Shown here piece by piece: positions 16,607 to 25,930 of a DNA stretch of 64,000 bases. The notes beneath the pieces were generated by a model, which was not told the origin of the DNA, searched no databases, and was given only the letters and a program-made list of their open reading frames with translations. The stretch spans positions 658,402-722,401 of the forward strand of contig NZ_LDAS01000001.1 in NCBI RefSeq assembly GCF_001020565.1, given 5' to 3'. The DNA comes from Maribacter thermophilus (GTDB taxonomy: Bacteria; Bacteroidota; Bacteroidia; Flavobacteriales; Flavobacteriaceae). Both the position numbers and the translations under genes were made by a program. Position 1 is the stretch's first letter. The number at the start of each line of letters is the position of its first letter.

Positions 16607-18499
16607 ATGGTTGCAACAGGCAGAAAGTATGTATTTGATTTTGACAGTACGTTAACTAGGGTAGAGGCCTTGGATGTATTGGCCGAAATGACATTGGAAG
16701 GTAAATCCAACAAGGAGGAAATCATCAACGAGATCCAAAATATAACCAATCTTGGTATCGATGGGGATATTTCCTTTACAGAGTCGTTAGAGCGAAGAAT
16801 TAAGTTGTTAAATGCCCACAAAGATCATTTAGATGGTTTGGTGAACGAGCTTAGACACAAAATATCAAAATCGATTGCCTCTAACAAAGAGTTTTTTGAA
16901 AAATATTCAGATGATATCTATGTTATATCATGTGGATTCAAAGAGTTTATAGATCCTATTGTAGAAGAGTACAATATACCGTCCGAAAGAGTGTATGCAA
17001 ATACATTTAAGTTTGACAAGGACGGAAACATTATCGGTTTTGATGAGCATAATGTATTATCTCATCATAACGGAAAAATAGAATGCCTAAAGCAAATGAA
17101 CTTGGACGGAGAGGTTCAGGTCATTGGAGACGGCTATAGTGATTATGTAATGAGGGAAGCGGGAATTGCAGATAAGTTTTTTGCATATACAGAAAATGTG
17201 CATAGAGATAAAGCTGCAAACAAAGCCGACCATATTGCCCCTAATTTAGATGAATTTTTATTTGTGAACGATTTGCCAAGAAATATATCCTACCCAAAGA
17301 ACAGAATTAAGATCCTTTTATTGGAGAATGTGCACCCGGCAGCTTTTGAGAACCTATCTAAAGATGGTTTCTCTGTTGAGTTGGTAAAACATAGTCTTCC
17401 GGAAGAGGAATTGATAGAGAAAATTAAAAATGTCCATGTTTTGGGTATCCGATCAAAGACACAGGTTAACCAAAAGGTGTTGGACGCTGCAGAAAAATTA
17501 TTGGTTGTAGGGGCGTTTTGTATCGGTACCACACAAATAGATCTTGATTATGCCAAGAAAAAAGGAGTGGTTGTTTTTAATGCTCCCTATAGCAATACAA
17601 GATCGGTCGTAGAATTGGCCATAGGAGAAATTATAATGTTAATGCGTAGCGTCTTTGCCAGAAGTTCGGAAATACATAACGGACAATGGCAAAAAACTGC
17701 TGCAGGGTCCCGTGAAGTGCGTGGTAAGAACCTAGGTATTGTAGGTTATGGTAACATAGGTAAACAATTGTCCGTATTGGCGGAAGCTATGGGTATGAAA
17801 GTGTACTACTATGACGTTAACGATCAACTTGCTATTGGTAATGCGGTAAAATGTAATACGTTAGAGGATTTATTGAGTGTTTCAGATGTAGTTACCCTTC
17901 ATGTAGATGATAATAAGGCCAATAAGAACTTTATTGGGGCCAGGGAAATAAACCAAATGAAGAAAGGGGCTATGTTGATCAATCTCTCAAGAGGTTTTGT
18001 GGTCGATATAGATGCTTTGGCAGAAGGTCTCGAAAGTGGTAAGATTGCAGGGGCGGCAGTAGATGTGTATCCTGAGGAGCCAAGAAGTAACGGTGAATTT
18101 AAAACTAAGCTGCAGGGCTTTCCAAATGTTATATTAACACCTCATGTTGGTGGTAGTACAGAGGAGGCCCAGAGAGATATTGCCGATTTTGTGCCCAATA
18201 AAATAATGGATTACATTAACTCTGGTAATACGGTAGATGCGGTTAACTTTCCTAATATAAGGTTGCCGAAACAGAATAAAGTTCATAGATTTTTGCACAT
18301 ACATAAAAATGTACCGGGAATCATGGCAAAGATCAATGAAGTATTGGCGAAATATGAACTTAATATATCAAGCCAGTACCTTTCTACCGATAGCGAAGTG
18401 GGGTATGTAATTACCGATTTGGACAAAGAATACAACAAAGATGTGATCAAGGCCCTTAAAAAGGTAGAGAATACAATTAAATTTAGGGTATTGTACTAG
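16607..18499 (+). CDS. serA: Bifunctional phosphoserine phosphatase / phosphoglycerate dehydrogenase
   Basis: A 630-residue fusion. Residues 1-215 form a HAD phosphoserine phosphatase: DFDST (Asp11, Asp13), ISCGF, a Lys in HNGKIE and GDGYSD. Residues about 230-545 form a D-3-phosphoglycerate dehydrogenase: NAD motif GYGNIGKQ, catalytic Arg in NLSRGF, Glu in VYPEEP and His in TPHVGGST. The last 80 residues are an ACT domain, the site where serine inhibits SerA in other bacteria. Together it performs the first and last steps of serine synthesis; SerC is not in this window. Ends two bases before the convergent rlmH. Confidence 0.93.
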   Translation: MVATGRKYVFDFDSTLTRVEALDVLAEMTLEGKSNKEEIINEIQNITNLGIDGDISFTESLERRIKLLNAHKDHLDGLVNELRHKISKSIASNKEFFEKYSDDIYVISCGFKEFIDPIVEEYNIPSERVYANTFKFDKDGNIIGFDEHNVLSHHNGKIECLKQMNLDGEVQVIGDGYSDYVMREAGIADKFFAYTENVHRDKAANKADHIAPNLDEFLFVNDLPRNISYPKNRIKILLLENVHPAAFENLSKDGFSVELVKHSLPEEELIEKIKNVHVLGIRSKTQVNQKVLDAAEKLLVVGAFCIGTTQIDLDYAKKKGVVVFNAPYSNTRSVVELAIGEIIMLMRSVFARSSEIHNGQWQKTAAGSREVRGKNLGIVGYGNIGKQLSVLAEAMGMKVYYYDVNDQLAIGNAVKCNTLEDLLSVSDVVTLHVDDNKANKNFIGAREINQMKKGAMLINLSRGFVVDIDALAEGLESGKIAGAAVDVYPEEPRSNGEFKTKLQGFPNVILTPHVGGSTEEAQRDIADFVPNKIMDYINSGNTVDAVNFPNIRLPKQNKVHRFLHIHKNVPGIMAKINEVLAKYELNISSQYLSTDSEVGYVITDLDKEYNKDVIKALKKVENTIKFRVLY

Positions 18500-18501
18500 T
18501 C

Positions 18502-18975
18502 TTATTTATGGTGATAAGGCTCATTTCTTAAAATGGTAAAAGCTCGGTAGATCTGCTCTATCACGAATAATCGAACCATTTGGTGAGAGAAGGTCATTTT
18601 TGAAAGACTGATCTTACCGGCGGCTTTATTGTATATTTCTTGGCTAAAACCATAAGGTCCTCCGATCAAGAATACCAATTGCTTTATACCTGAGTTCATC
18701 TTCTTTTGTAAATAGGTAGAAAACTCTATAGAGGTATACTGTTTGCCTTTTTCGTCCAAAAGAATCAAAACATCTGTATTGGAGAGTTGTTTTAAGATCA
18801 ATTCCCCTTCTTTTGTCTTCTGCTGATCTTCAGTAAGGTTTTTGGTTTTCTTTAAATCGGGAATAATTTCTATTTCGAAATTTATATAATGCCCCAATCG
18901 CCTTTCGTATAGGTCTATAAGGTTTTGTAATTCAGAACTATCGGTTTTGCCTATGGCCAGTAGTTTAATCGTCAT
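18502..18975 (-). CDS. rlmH: 23S rRNA pseudouridine-1915 N3-methyltransferase
   Basis: A 157-residue SPOUT enzyme that methylates N3 of pseudouridine 1915 in 23S rRNA helix 69 on the assembled 70S ribosome. The family signature LIGGPYGFS (about residues 103-111) and the C-terminal SKMTFSHQMVRLFVIEQIYRAF are nearly standard. Length fits (155-160). It faces serA with only two bases between stops and is divergent from nadC across about 60 bases. Confidence 0.97.
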   Translation of the reverse strand: MTIKLLAIGKTDSSELQNLIDLYERRLGHYINFEIEIIPDLKKTKNLTEDQQKTKEGELILKQLSNTDVLILLDEKGKQYTSIEFSTYLQKKMNSGIKQLVFLIGGPYGFSQEIYNKAAGKISLSKMTFSHQMVRLFVIEQIYRAFTILRNEPYHHK

Positions 18976-19038
18976 ATTTCAAAAGTAAATCAATTTCACA
19001 AAATGGATTCGTATTTTAGCATATAACAAGTTATAATT

Positions 19039-19896
19039 ATGATTACGCAAGAACAATTTGATAAAGAAATAAAGGGGATAATAGCCAATGCGATCAGGGA
19101 AGATGTCGGGGATGGAGACCATAGTTCTTTGGCCTGTATTCCAGAAGAGGCTACGGGTAAAGCTAAATTATTGGTGAAGGACGAAGGTGTTATTGCGGGT
19201 GTGGCATTAGCAAAACAGGTTTTTGAGTATGTTGATAAGGACTTGAGGGTAACTACTTTAATAGAAGATGGCGCAAGGGTAAAATACGGCGATATCGTTT
19301 TTTATGTAGAAGGAAGATCGCAAAGTATATTAAAAGCGGAAAGGTTGGTGTTAAATGCCATGCAACGAATGAGTGCAATAGCTACAAAAACAGACTTTTT
19401 TGTGGGCCTCTTAAACGGTACTGGAACTAAAATACTGGACACCAGAAAAACAACACCTGGAATAAGAGCGTTAGAGAAATGGGCCGTAAAAATAGGGGGA
19501 GGGGAAAATCATAGGTTTGCGCTCTATGATATGATAATGCTAAAAGATAATCATATAGATTTTGCAGGTGGGGTCACGAAGGCCATAGAGAAAACAAAGG
19601 CTTATTTAAAAGAAACAGGAAGAGATCTTAAAATTATTGTAGAAGCAAGAAATCTTGAAGAAATAAGGGAGATTTTAAAAACCGAAGGTGTATACCGCAT
19701 ACTTATAGATAATTTTAATTATGAAGATACCCGAGAGGCCGTAAGGTTGATCGGTAATAAGTGTTTAACCGAATCGTCTGGTGGAATCAATGAGAAAACC
19801 ATTCGTAAATATGCGGAATGTGGCGTAGATTATATTTCTTCGGGAGCCCTAACGCATTCTGTTTATAACATGGACCTAAGTCTAAAAGCTGTGTAA
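19039..19896 (+). CDS. nadC: Nicotinate-nucleotide pyrophosphorylase (carboxylating)
   Basis: A 285-residue enzyme of NAD synthesis that joins quinolinate and PRPP to give nicotinate mononucleotide, carbon dioxide and pyrophosphate. Visible: N-terminal EDVGDGDHSS, the active-site stretch ILDTRKTTPG with KxH-like partners, GGGENHRFALYDMIMLKDNH, and the C-terminal SSGALTHS. Length is typical. It is the first gene of the nadC-yihY-DUF2147-priA run; the next start codon begins on the base after its stop. Confidence 0.97.
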   Translation: MITQEQFDKEIKGIIANAIREDVGDGDHSSLACIPEEATGKAKLLVKDEGVIAGVALAKQVFEYVDKDLRVTTLIEDGARVKYGDIVFYVEGRSQSILKAERLVLNAMQRMSAIATKTDFFVGLLNGTGTKILDTRKTTPGIRALEKWAVKIGGGENHRFALYDMIMLKDNHIDFAGGVTKAIEKTKAYLKETGRDLKIIVEARNLEEIREILKTEGVYRILIDNFNYEDTREAVRLIGNKCLTESSGGINEKTIRKYAECGVDYISSGALTHSVYNMDLSLKAV

Positions 19897-20865
19897 ATGT
19901 CTGCAGAGATAGAAGAGAAGCTGGATAAAATACCGATTATAAACAAGCTCGTTAAATTATTAAAAAGAATAAAGTTACCGGGATTTGAGGGATTGTCCAT
20001 TTATGATCTAATGGAGATGTATGTTAGCGGGATCGTGCAAGGTGCCCTATCCTCAAGGGCAAGTGCCATTTCTTTTAGTCTTTTTATGGCATTGTTCCCC
20101 TTGTTGATTTTTATGGTTACCCTCGTGCCATATTTGGTAGACTACGTCAGTATCAAAAATGCGGATTTTGAGCTAGAGTTTCAAATTTTTTTAGAATCGT
20201 TTTTACCTAATGCGACAGGAGATTACTTCGGGGAAGTGTTTCAGCAGATCAAAGATCAAAAACGGGGAGGATTGTTGTCATCGGCATTTTTGCTTTCGAT
20301 ATTTCTGATTGCCAATGGTGTAAATTCTATCTTTGGAGGATTTGAGACCTCTTACCACATAGAGTTGAGACGTAACTTTTTTAGACAATATCTATATGCA
20401 TTGATGGTAGGGTTAATATTGGCAATTTTAATAATCGTCGGTTTTATTGCATATGTATATTTCGAATTTTATGTGCTGGGCTATTTAACCGAGTTTGCGG
20501 CAAAACAAGGTGGTTATGTATTGGGTGACGATGATATTATCGGGGTGCAGATAGCAAAAGTTCTTTTCTTTGTTATACTCTCTTATTTCACGACGGCCGT
20601 TCTCTACTATTTTGGTACAAAAGAGGGTAAACAGGCCAGTTTCTTTTCCGTTGGGTCTTTAATGACAACGATTTTATTTTTGTTGACTTCATATTTGTTC
20701 GGTATTTATGTTGAAAAATTTGCCAGATATAATGAACTTTATGGGGCTTTGGGGGGATTATTGATATTAATGGTCTATATATGGTTAAATTCCAATATAT
20801 TGCTACTTGGTTTTGAGTTGAACGCATCATTAAATTCCTTACGGAGAATCAGTAAAAAAGAATGA
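19897..20865 (+). CDS. YihY/BrkB family inner-membrane protein
   Basis: A 322-residue membrane protein with six hydrophobic segments in the C-terminal two thirds. Family motifs: ASAISFSLFMALFPLLIF (about residues 60-77), RRNFFRQYLYAL and the closing YGALGGLLILMVYIWLNSNILLLG. The biochemical role of the family is not settled. Immediate neighbour of nadC with no gap, and a four-base ATGA overlap with the next gene, so it is translationally coupled on both sides. Confidence 0.92.
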   Translation: MSAEIEEKLDKIPIINKLVKLLKRIKLPGFEGLSIYDLMEMYVSGIVQGALSSRASAISFSLFMALFPLLIFMVTLVPYLVDYVSIKNADFELEFQIFLESFLPNATGDYFGEVFQQIKDQKRGGLLSSAFLLSIFLIANGVNSIFGGFETSYHIELRRNFFRQYLYALMVGLILAILIIVGFIAYVYFEFYVLGYLTEFAAKQGGYVLGDDDIIGVQIAKVLFFVILSYFTTAVLYYFGTKEGKQASFFSVGSLMTTILFLLTSYLFGIYVEKFARYNELYGALGGLLILMVYIWLNSNILLLGFELNASLNSLRRISKKE

Positions 20866-21302
20866 TAGATTATAAAAAAAGTATCCTTGTATTATTTATG
20901 GTATGCCTTACAAACTTTGTATCGGCACAGAGTGTTTTTGGTAAATGGAAAACCATAGATGATCGTACAGGTAATCCAAAAGGGATTATTAATATCTATG
21001 AAAAAGATGGGCTTATGTACGGTTTTGTAGAGAAGATACTGGAAAAAGGTAAGGAGGATGCAACTTGCCATAAGTGCGAAGGTGAACTAAAGGATAAACC
21101 CGTGGTGGGCATGGAAATAATTACCGCTGCCGAAAAGCATGGCGATGGGGAGTGGAAGGGGAAAAGGCTTTTTGATCCCGAACAAGCAATGACTTTTCGT
21201 TGTAAAATATGGTTGAACCCCCATAACCCCAATGAGTTAAAAGTAAGAGGGTATCTTGCGTTTATCTACCGTACTCAAACCTGGTTGCGAGTAGAAGAAT
21301 AA
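20862..21302 (+). CDS. DUF2147 domain exported protein
   Basis: A 146-residue protein with a signal peptide (residues 1-22, cut near VSAQS). The mature part fits DUF2147, a lipocalin-like beta family: VFGKWKTIDDRTGNPKGIINIYE, YGFVEKIL, CHKCEGELKDKPVVGMEII, and a closing RGYLAFIYRTQTW. One CxxC pair (CHKC) is present and could be a disulphide. Periplasmic; ligand unknown. It overlaps YihY by four bases and is five bases from priA. Confidence 0.9.
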   Translation: MIDYKKSILVLFMVCLTNFVSAQSVFGKWKTIDDRTGNPKGIINIYEKDGLMYGFVEKILEKGKEDATCHKCEGELKDKPVVGMEIITAAEKHGDGEWKGKRLFDPEQAMTFRCKIWLNPHNPNELKVRGYLAFIYRTQTWLRVEE

Positions 21303-21307
21303 AAATA

Positions 21308-23764
21308 ATGTCACATTTTATAGATGTCATATTACCAATTCCCTTAGAAAGGCTGTTTACCTATAGTGTTACTTCTGGTCAGGCAAATGAGATAAAGCCC
21401 GGCATGAGGGTTTCTGTTCCTTTTGGCAAATCAAAAATATATACGGGATTGGTCCATAGCGTGCATCAAAAAGCACCAGAGGCATACGAGGCTAAGGAAA
21501 TAGACCAAATATTGGATTATGAGCCCATAGTTACGGTTACACAGATACAACATTGGGAGTGGATCGCCGAATACTACATGTGTACATTGGGCGAGGTATT
21601 AAGAAGTGCCCTGCCTTCCGCTTTCTTGCTTGAAAGTGAGACCTTGGTCTTGCGCAACATGGAGGCGGATGTTAAAGAGAGCGATTTAAAAGACGATGAA
21701 TTTTTGGTTTTTGAGGCGCTTCAGCATCAATCGGTATTAAAAGTACAGGAAGTGGCCGTTATCGTGGATAGGAAGAATGTGTTGCCGGTACTCAATAGAT
21801 TATTGAAAAAAAAGGTAATTCATTTAAAAGAGGAGGTTTTTGAGCAGTACAGGCCAAAATTGGTGAAGTACATAAGATTGGGGGAGGCATACACCTCCGA
21901 CGAATCTTTGGAAACCTTGCTGGAATCTTTGACAAGGGCACCAAAACAGAGTCAAGTCGTGCTGGCCCTGTTTCAGTTGTTGGGGCAGACGAAGAAGCCT
22001 ATTTCTGTGGCAGATCTAGAGAAGGCTAGTAATAGCTCAAAGGCTGTAATCAAAGCTTTGGTGGATAAGGAAATTCTGGAAGAATATTTTATTAGAACAG
22101 ATAGGGTGAATTATGACGGTTCCGATTACAATGCAGCTATAAAAGACCTGAACGAATATCAAAAAGAAGCCCTTCGGAATATAGAAAAGTCTTTTAATGA
22201 TAAAAAAGTTACCCTTTTAAAAGGGGTTACTTCTTCTGGGAAAACAGAAGTATATGTAAAGTTGATAGAAGCTTGTTTGGCTACGGGGAAACAAGTGCTG
22301 TATCTATTGCCAGAGATCGCTTTGACCACTCAGCTCATATCAAGGTTGCAAGAGTATTTTGGGGAAAAGATCACGGTATATCATTCTAAATATAATGTAC
22401 ATGAAAGGGTAGAGGTTTGGAACAATGTGCTGAACCAAGAGCCAAAGGCCCAAATAGTAATAGGGGCAAGGTCGTCTTTGTTTCTCCCTTTTAGAAATCT
22501 AGGGCTGTTAATAGTAGATGAGGAGCATGAGTCTTCCTTTAAACAATTTGATCCATCCCCAAGATATCATGCAAGAGATGCGGCCATCGTCTTGGCCAAT
22601 TTTCATAGGGCAAATGTTCTTTTAGGCTCCGCTACACCAAGTATAGAAAGTTATTACAATGCAAAAACGGGTAAATATGGTTATGCTGAGATAAACAGGC
22701 GTTTTGGCAATGTTTTAATGCCCGATATAGAGTTGGTTGATATTAAAGAGGCGCATCGCAAGAGGAGAATGAAAGGGCATTTTTCTGAACGCTTGATGGA
22801 GGAGATACAAGAAGCTTTAGATATGGGTGAACAGGTAATCTTATTTCAAAATAGAAGGGGGTATGCCCCTGTTTTGGAATGTTTGACCTGCGGACATACA
22901 CCACAATGTCCCAATTGCGATGTAAGTTTGACGTATCACCAATACAGAAAGCAAATACGGTGTCATTATTGCGGTTACCACGCGGCACTCCCCGAAAGTT
23001 GCTTTGCCTGTGGAAGTCCCGATCTTGATACTAAAGGTTTTGGCACCCAACAAATAGAGGAAGAGGTCTTAAAATTGTTTCCAGAAGTTAGGGTGGGGAG
23101 AATGGATCTGGACACGACCAGGGGCAAGCATGCCTATGAAAAGATTATTACCTCTTTTGAACAGCAAGAGCTCGATATATTAATAGGCACACAAATGCTT
23201 ACCAAGGGGCTGGATTTTAGAAATGTAAGCCTTGTAGGTGTTATGCAGGCAGATACACTTTTGAATTTCCCTGATTATAGGGCGCATGAAAAGGCCTTTC
23301 AGTTATTGACCCAGGTTTCGGGCAGGGCGGGAAGAACCAAAAAAAGGGGTAAGGTAATCATACAGAGCTACAATCCGTACCATCAAATATTAAAACAGGT
23401 AACTACCGGAGATTATGATGAAATGTATAAAGAGCAGCTCTATGAAAGGGAGCAATATAAATATCCTCCCATAAACAGGGTGGTTAAGATTACTTTTAAG
23501 CATAAAAATTATAACATTCTCAATGAGGCTGCCGATTGGTTTGCCGGTGCTTTGAGGAATAATTTCGGGGGAACTGTTCTAGGGCCAGAATATCCTCCGG
23601 TTTCCCGAATCAGAAATCAATATTTGAAACATATCTTGGTCAAGATTTCAAAAAATGATTCTTTGGCACGCAGTAAACGGAATATTAAAAGAATAGAAAA
23701 GTCGTTTAATGCCATTTCTATGTATAGAAGTGTTCGGGTCATATATAACGTAGATCACATATAA
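21308..23764 (+). CDS. priA: Primosomal helicase N' (PriA)
   Basis: An 818-residue 3'-5' DNA helicase that restarts stalled replication forks by reloading DnaB. N-terminal 3'-binding domain (about 1-100), Walker A GVTSSGKT (306-313), DEEH box, a Cys-rich zinc insertion (CLTCGHTPQCPNCD, CHYCG, CFACG), then the second RecA lobe with TQMLTKGLDF and SGRAGR. All elements needed for activity are present. It closes the nadC operon and is followed by a bidirectional terminator at 23768-23796. Confidence 0.97.
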   Translation: MSHFIDVILPIPLERLFTYSVTSGQANEIKPGMRVSVPFGKSKIYTGLVHSVHQKAPEAYEAKEIDQILDYEPIVTVTQIQHWEWIAEYYMCTLGEVLRSALPSAFLLESETLVLRNMEADVKESDLKDDEFLVFEALQHQSVLKVQEVAVIVDRKNVLPVLNRLLKKKVIHLKEEVFEQYRPKLVKYIRLGEAYTSDESLETLLESLTRAPKQSQVVLALFQLLGQTKKPISVADLEKASNSSKAVIKALVDKEILEEYFIRTDRVNYDGSDYNAAIKDLNEYQKEALRNIEKSFNDKKVTLLKGVTSSGKTEVYVKLIEACLATGKQVLYLLPEIALTTQLISRLQEYFGEKITVYHSKYNVHERVEVWNNVLNQEPKAQIVIGARSSLFLPFRNLGLLIVDEEHESSFKQFDPSPRYHARDAAIVLANFHRANVLLGSATPSIESYYNAKTGKYGYAEINRRFGNVLMPDIELVDIKEAHRKRRMKGHFSERLMEEIQEALDMGEQVILFQNRRGYAPVLECLTCGHTPQCPNCDVSLTYHQYRKQIRCHYCGYHAALPESCFACGSPDLDTKGFGTQQIEEEVLKLFPEVRVGRMDLDTTRGKHAYEKIITSFEQQELDILIGTQMLTKGLDFRNVSLVGVMQADTLLNFPDYRAHEKAFQLLTQVSGRAGRTKKRGKVIIQSYNPYHQILKQVTTGDYDEMYKEQLYEREQYKYPPINRVVKITFKHKNYNILNEAADWFAGALRNNFGGTVLGPEYPPVSRIRNQYLKHILVKISKNDSLARSKRNIKRIEKSFNAISMYRSVRVIYNVDHI

Positions 23765-23767
23765 AAT

Positions 23768-23796
23768 AAAAAAACCGCCATTTGGCGGTTTTTTCT
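23768..23796. terminator. Bidirectional terminator between priA and LytTR regulator
   Basis: Stem AAAACCGCC (23771-23779) with GGCGGTTTT (23784-23792), loop ATTT, flanked by A and T runs on both sides. Confidence 0.85.
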
Positions 23797-23826
23797 ATAA
23801 TAAGTAAAATATATTCATATACACTG

Positions 23827-24519
23827 TTAAACGTTACTAAGTGCCTCGGCCAATTCGGTTTTCTTGTTTCTACTCAATGGAATAGATCTGCCGCTTACCT
23901 CAACATTTTTACTATTGAATTTTTCTACCTTTTCCAAGTTAACGATATAAGACTTGTGTATTCTTAAAAACTTATCTTGGGGCAACTGTTTTTCAAAAGA
24001 TTTCATTGTTGATAAAATTACGATATTGGCTTCGTCGGTAACCAATTTTATGTAATCGCCCAAGGCTTCTATCCACTTGATATCGTTTAAAATAACCTTT
24101 CTTTTCTTTAGGTTGCTTTTAACAAAGATGTGTTCTTCATCTTCGACCACCCTGTTCATTTGCTCGTATTTGGCAACGGCTCTTTTTACAGAGGCGTCAA
24201 AACGTGCCATGGTGATAGGCTTGTGCAAATAGTCGGTTACATCATAATCAAATGCCTTTAAGGCGTAATCCGGTTTTCCTGTAATTAATATTACTTGAGG
24301 GCTGTTTTCCAGGGACTCCAGTAGGTCGAATCCTGTAATGATAGGCATCTCAACATCAAGAAAAATCAAATCGATTTCATTGTTCTTGATACCGTTTTTT
24401 GCTTCGATAGCATTACTGTACTCCGCTACCATGGCCAAGTTGGGGTGGTTGTTTACCAACTTTGCGACGGCCATCCTCTGCATAGACGAATCGTCAACGA
24501 TAATACTTCTTAATTTCAT
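23827..24519 (-). CDS. LytTR-type DNA-binding response regulator
   Basis: A 230-residue two-component regulator. The receiver domain (1-120) has the acidic pocket VDD at residues 8-10, the phospho-acceptor Asp55 in IFLDVEMP, Thr in LITGK and the Lys in LHKPI. Residues about 130-228 form a LytTR DNA-binding domain (IKWIEALGDYIKL, FLRIHKSYIVN). The partner histidine kinase is not adjacent, so the input is unknown. It ends at the shared terminator with priA. Confidence 0.93.
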   Translation of the reverse strand: MKLRSIIVDDSSMQRMAVAKLVNNHPNLAMVAEYSNAIEAKNGIKNNEIDLIFLDVEMPIITGFDLLESLENSPQVILITGKPDYALKAFDYDVTDYLHKPITMARFDASVKRAVAKYEQMNRVVEDEEHIFVKSNLKKRKVILNDIKWIEALGDYIKLVTDEANIVILSTMKSFEKQLPQDKFLRIHKSYIVNLEKVEKFNSKNVEVSGRSIPLSRNKKTELAEALSNV

Positions 24520-24725
24520 AAGGGCTGATTTGTGGGGTTAAATCATCGACAAATAACCGAAAAAACACGTTCAACTGCAACAAAAGATGTAAACAATGCT
24601 TTAATATCTGTGTAAATGGCGATGACCATTGGATTATTTAAGATTTGGTTCGTTCAATTTTATTATATTCTCCTAGGTATAACGAATAAATTTCCCTTTT
24701 CTTATAATTATTTTAAAATAATATC

Positions 24726-24733
24726 TATTTTTG
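24726..24733 (+). promoter_or_regulatory. -7 promoter element of rpsF-rpsR-rplI
   Basis: TATTTTTG followed by CACTCC matches TAnnTTTG and is nearly the same as the rplS promoter core (TATTTTTGCACCC). It lies 24 bases before the rpsF ATG. No good TTTG at -33. Confidence 0.55.
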
Positions 24734-24757
24734 CACTCCTTAAAATAAAATATAATT

Positions 24758-25099
24758 ATGAACCATTACGAAACTGTTTTCATTTTGAATCCCGTTCTAT
24801 CTGATGTTCAGATAGAGGAAACAGTTAAGAAATTTGAAGATTTCTTAATTAACAATGGAGCCAAAATGGTAGCCAAAGAAAATTGGGGCCTAAAGAAATT
24901 GGCGTATCCCATCCAAAACAAAAAGAGTGGTTTTTACCACTTGTTCGAATTTACTAGTGCAGGTGAGGTAATAATGCCTTACGAGCAAGAGTTTAGGAGA
25001 GATGAACGCGTTATGAGATTTTTGACCGTTAAACTGGACAAACATGCGATTGCGTGGGCAGAAAAAAGAAGAACAAGAAACAAAACCGCTAAAGCTTAA
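24758..25099 (+). CDS. rpsF: 30S ribosomal protein S6
   Basis: A 113-residue ribosomal protein that binds 16S rRNA together with S18 in the central domain of the 30S subunit. The start [28 protein letters not shown], and GFYHLFEF are standard S6 motifs. The C-terminus is basic ([11 protein letters not shown]). First gene of the rpsF-rpsR-rplI operon, five bases before rpsR; no single-strand binding protein or priB lies between them. Confidence 0.98.
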   Translation: MNHYETVFILNPVLSDVQIEETVKKFEDFLINNGAKMVAKENWGLKKLAYPIQNKKSGFYHLFEFTSAGEVIMPYEQEFRRDERVMRFLTVKLDKHAIAWAEKRRTRNKTAKA

Positions 25100-25104
25100 G
25101 TATT

Positions 25105-25401
25105 ATGTCAACATTACAACAACAAGCAAAAGGTAAAAAGGATGGGGAGATAAGGTATCTTACCCCGTTGAACATTGAGACCAACACAAAAAAGAAGTAT
25201 TGTAGATTTAAAAAATCTGGAATCAAGTATGTTGATTACAAAGATGCTGACTTTTTGATGAAATTGGTGAACGAGCAAGGTAAGTTATTACCAAGAAGAC
25301 TTACAGGAACTTCCTTGAAGTACCAAAGAAAAGTAGCCCAAGCGGTAAAGAGAGCTCGTCATTTGGCGTTAATGCCATATGTTGGTGATTTATTAAAATA
25401 A
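25105..25401 (+). CDS. rpsR: 30S ribosomal protein S18
   Basis: A 98-residue protein partner of S6. An N-terminal extension of about 30 residues precedes the conserved core: [47 protein letters not shown]. The extended N-terminus is usual in Bacteroidota S18. Lies between rpsF and rplI with short gaps. Confidence 0.98.
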   Translation: MSTLQQQAKGKKDGEIRYLTPLNIETNTKKKYCRFKKSGIKYVDYKDADFLMKLVNEQGKLLPRRLTGTSLKYQRKVAQAVKRARHLALMPYVGDLLK

Positions 25402-25413
25402 AAGAAAAGAATC

Positions 25414-25866
25414 ATGGAGCTTATATTAAAGCAAGACGTAGAAAATTTAGGTTTTAAAGACGATTTGGTCAATGTTAAGAACGGTTATGGTAGAAATTAC
25501 CTTATACCAAAAGGCTTGGCGACAATGGCAACTCCTTCTGCTAAAAAAGTTTTGGCAGAAAACCTAAAACAAAGAGCACACAAAGAAAAGAAAGTTGTTG
25601 AAGCTGCAACGAAGGTAGCCGATGCCCTAAAAGCATTGGAATTGAAAATTGCCGCTAAAACAGGTGCCGGAGACAAATTATTCGGATCTGTTACCAATAA
25701 TGACTTGGCCGAGGCACTTGCCAAAGAGGGTCATACCATAGAAAAGAAGTTTATCAGTATTCAAGGTGGTGCCGTAAAAAGGACCGGACCTTACAATGCT
25801 CAGATTAGACTTCATAGAGAGGTAATCGTTGACTTTGCTTTTGAAGTAGTCGCAGAAAAAAAATAA
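25414..25866 (+). CDS. rplI: 50S ribosomal protein L9
   Basis: A 150-residue protein that binds 23S rRNA near the L1 stalk. N-terminal domain LILKQDVENLGFKDDLVNVKNGYGRNYLIPKGLA is the L9 signature; a long linker helix (about 40-75, rich in Ala and Lys) leads to the C-terminal domain with LFGSVTNNDLAEAL. Last gene of the operon, followed by a strong terminator with a GAAA tetraloop. Confidence 0.98.
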   Translation: MELILKQDVENLGFKDDLVNVKNGYGRNYLIPKGLATMATPSAKKVLAENLKQRAHKEKKVVEAATKVADALKALELKIAAKTGAGDKLFGSVTNNDLAEALAKEGHTIEKKFISIQGGAVKRTGPYNAQIRLHREVIVDFAFEVVAEKK

Positions 25867-25887
25867 TTTGAGGAAATATTAATGTTT

Positions 25888-25924
25888 AAGCCTTTCAGGA
25901 AACTGAAAGGCTTATTTGTTTTTG
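25888..25924 (+). terminator. Terminator of rpsF-rpsR-rplI operon
   Basis: Perfect 11-bp stem AAGCCTTTCAG (25888-25898) and CTGAAAGGCTT (25903-25913) with loop GAAA, then ATTTGTTTTTG. Confidence 0.88.
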
Positions 25925-25930
25925 CTTTTC

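Noticed and set aside
24520-24757. S6:S18-binding leader RNA before rpsF
   Set aside because: The predicted leader is only about 20 bases and I see no stem with the conserved CCG bulge.
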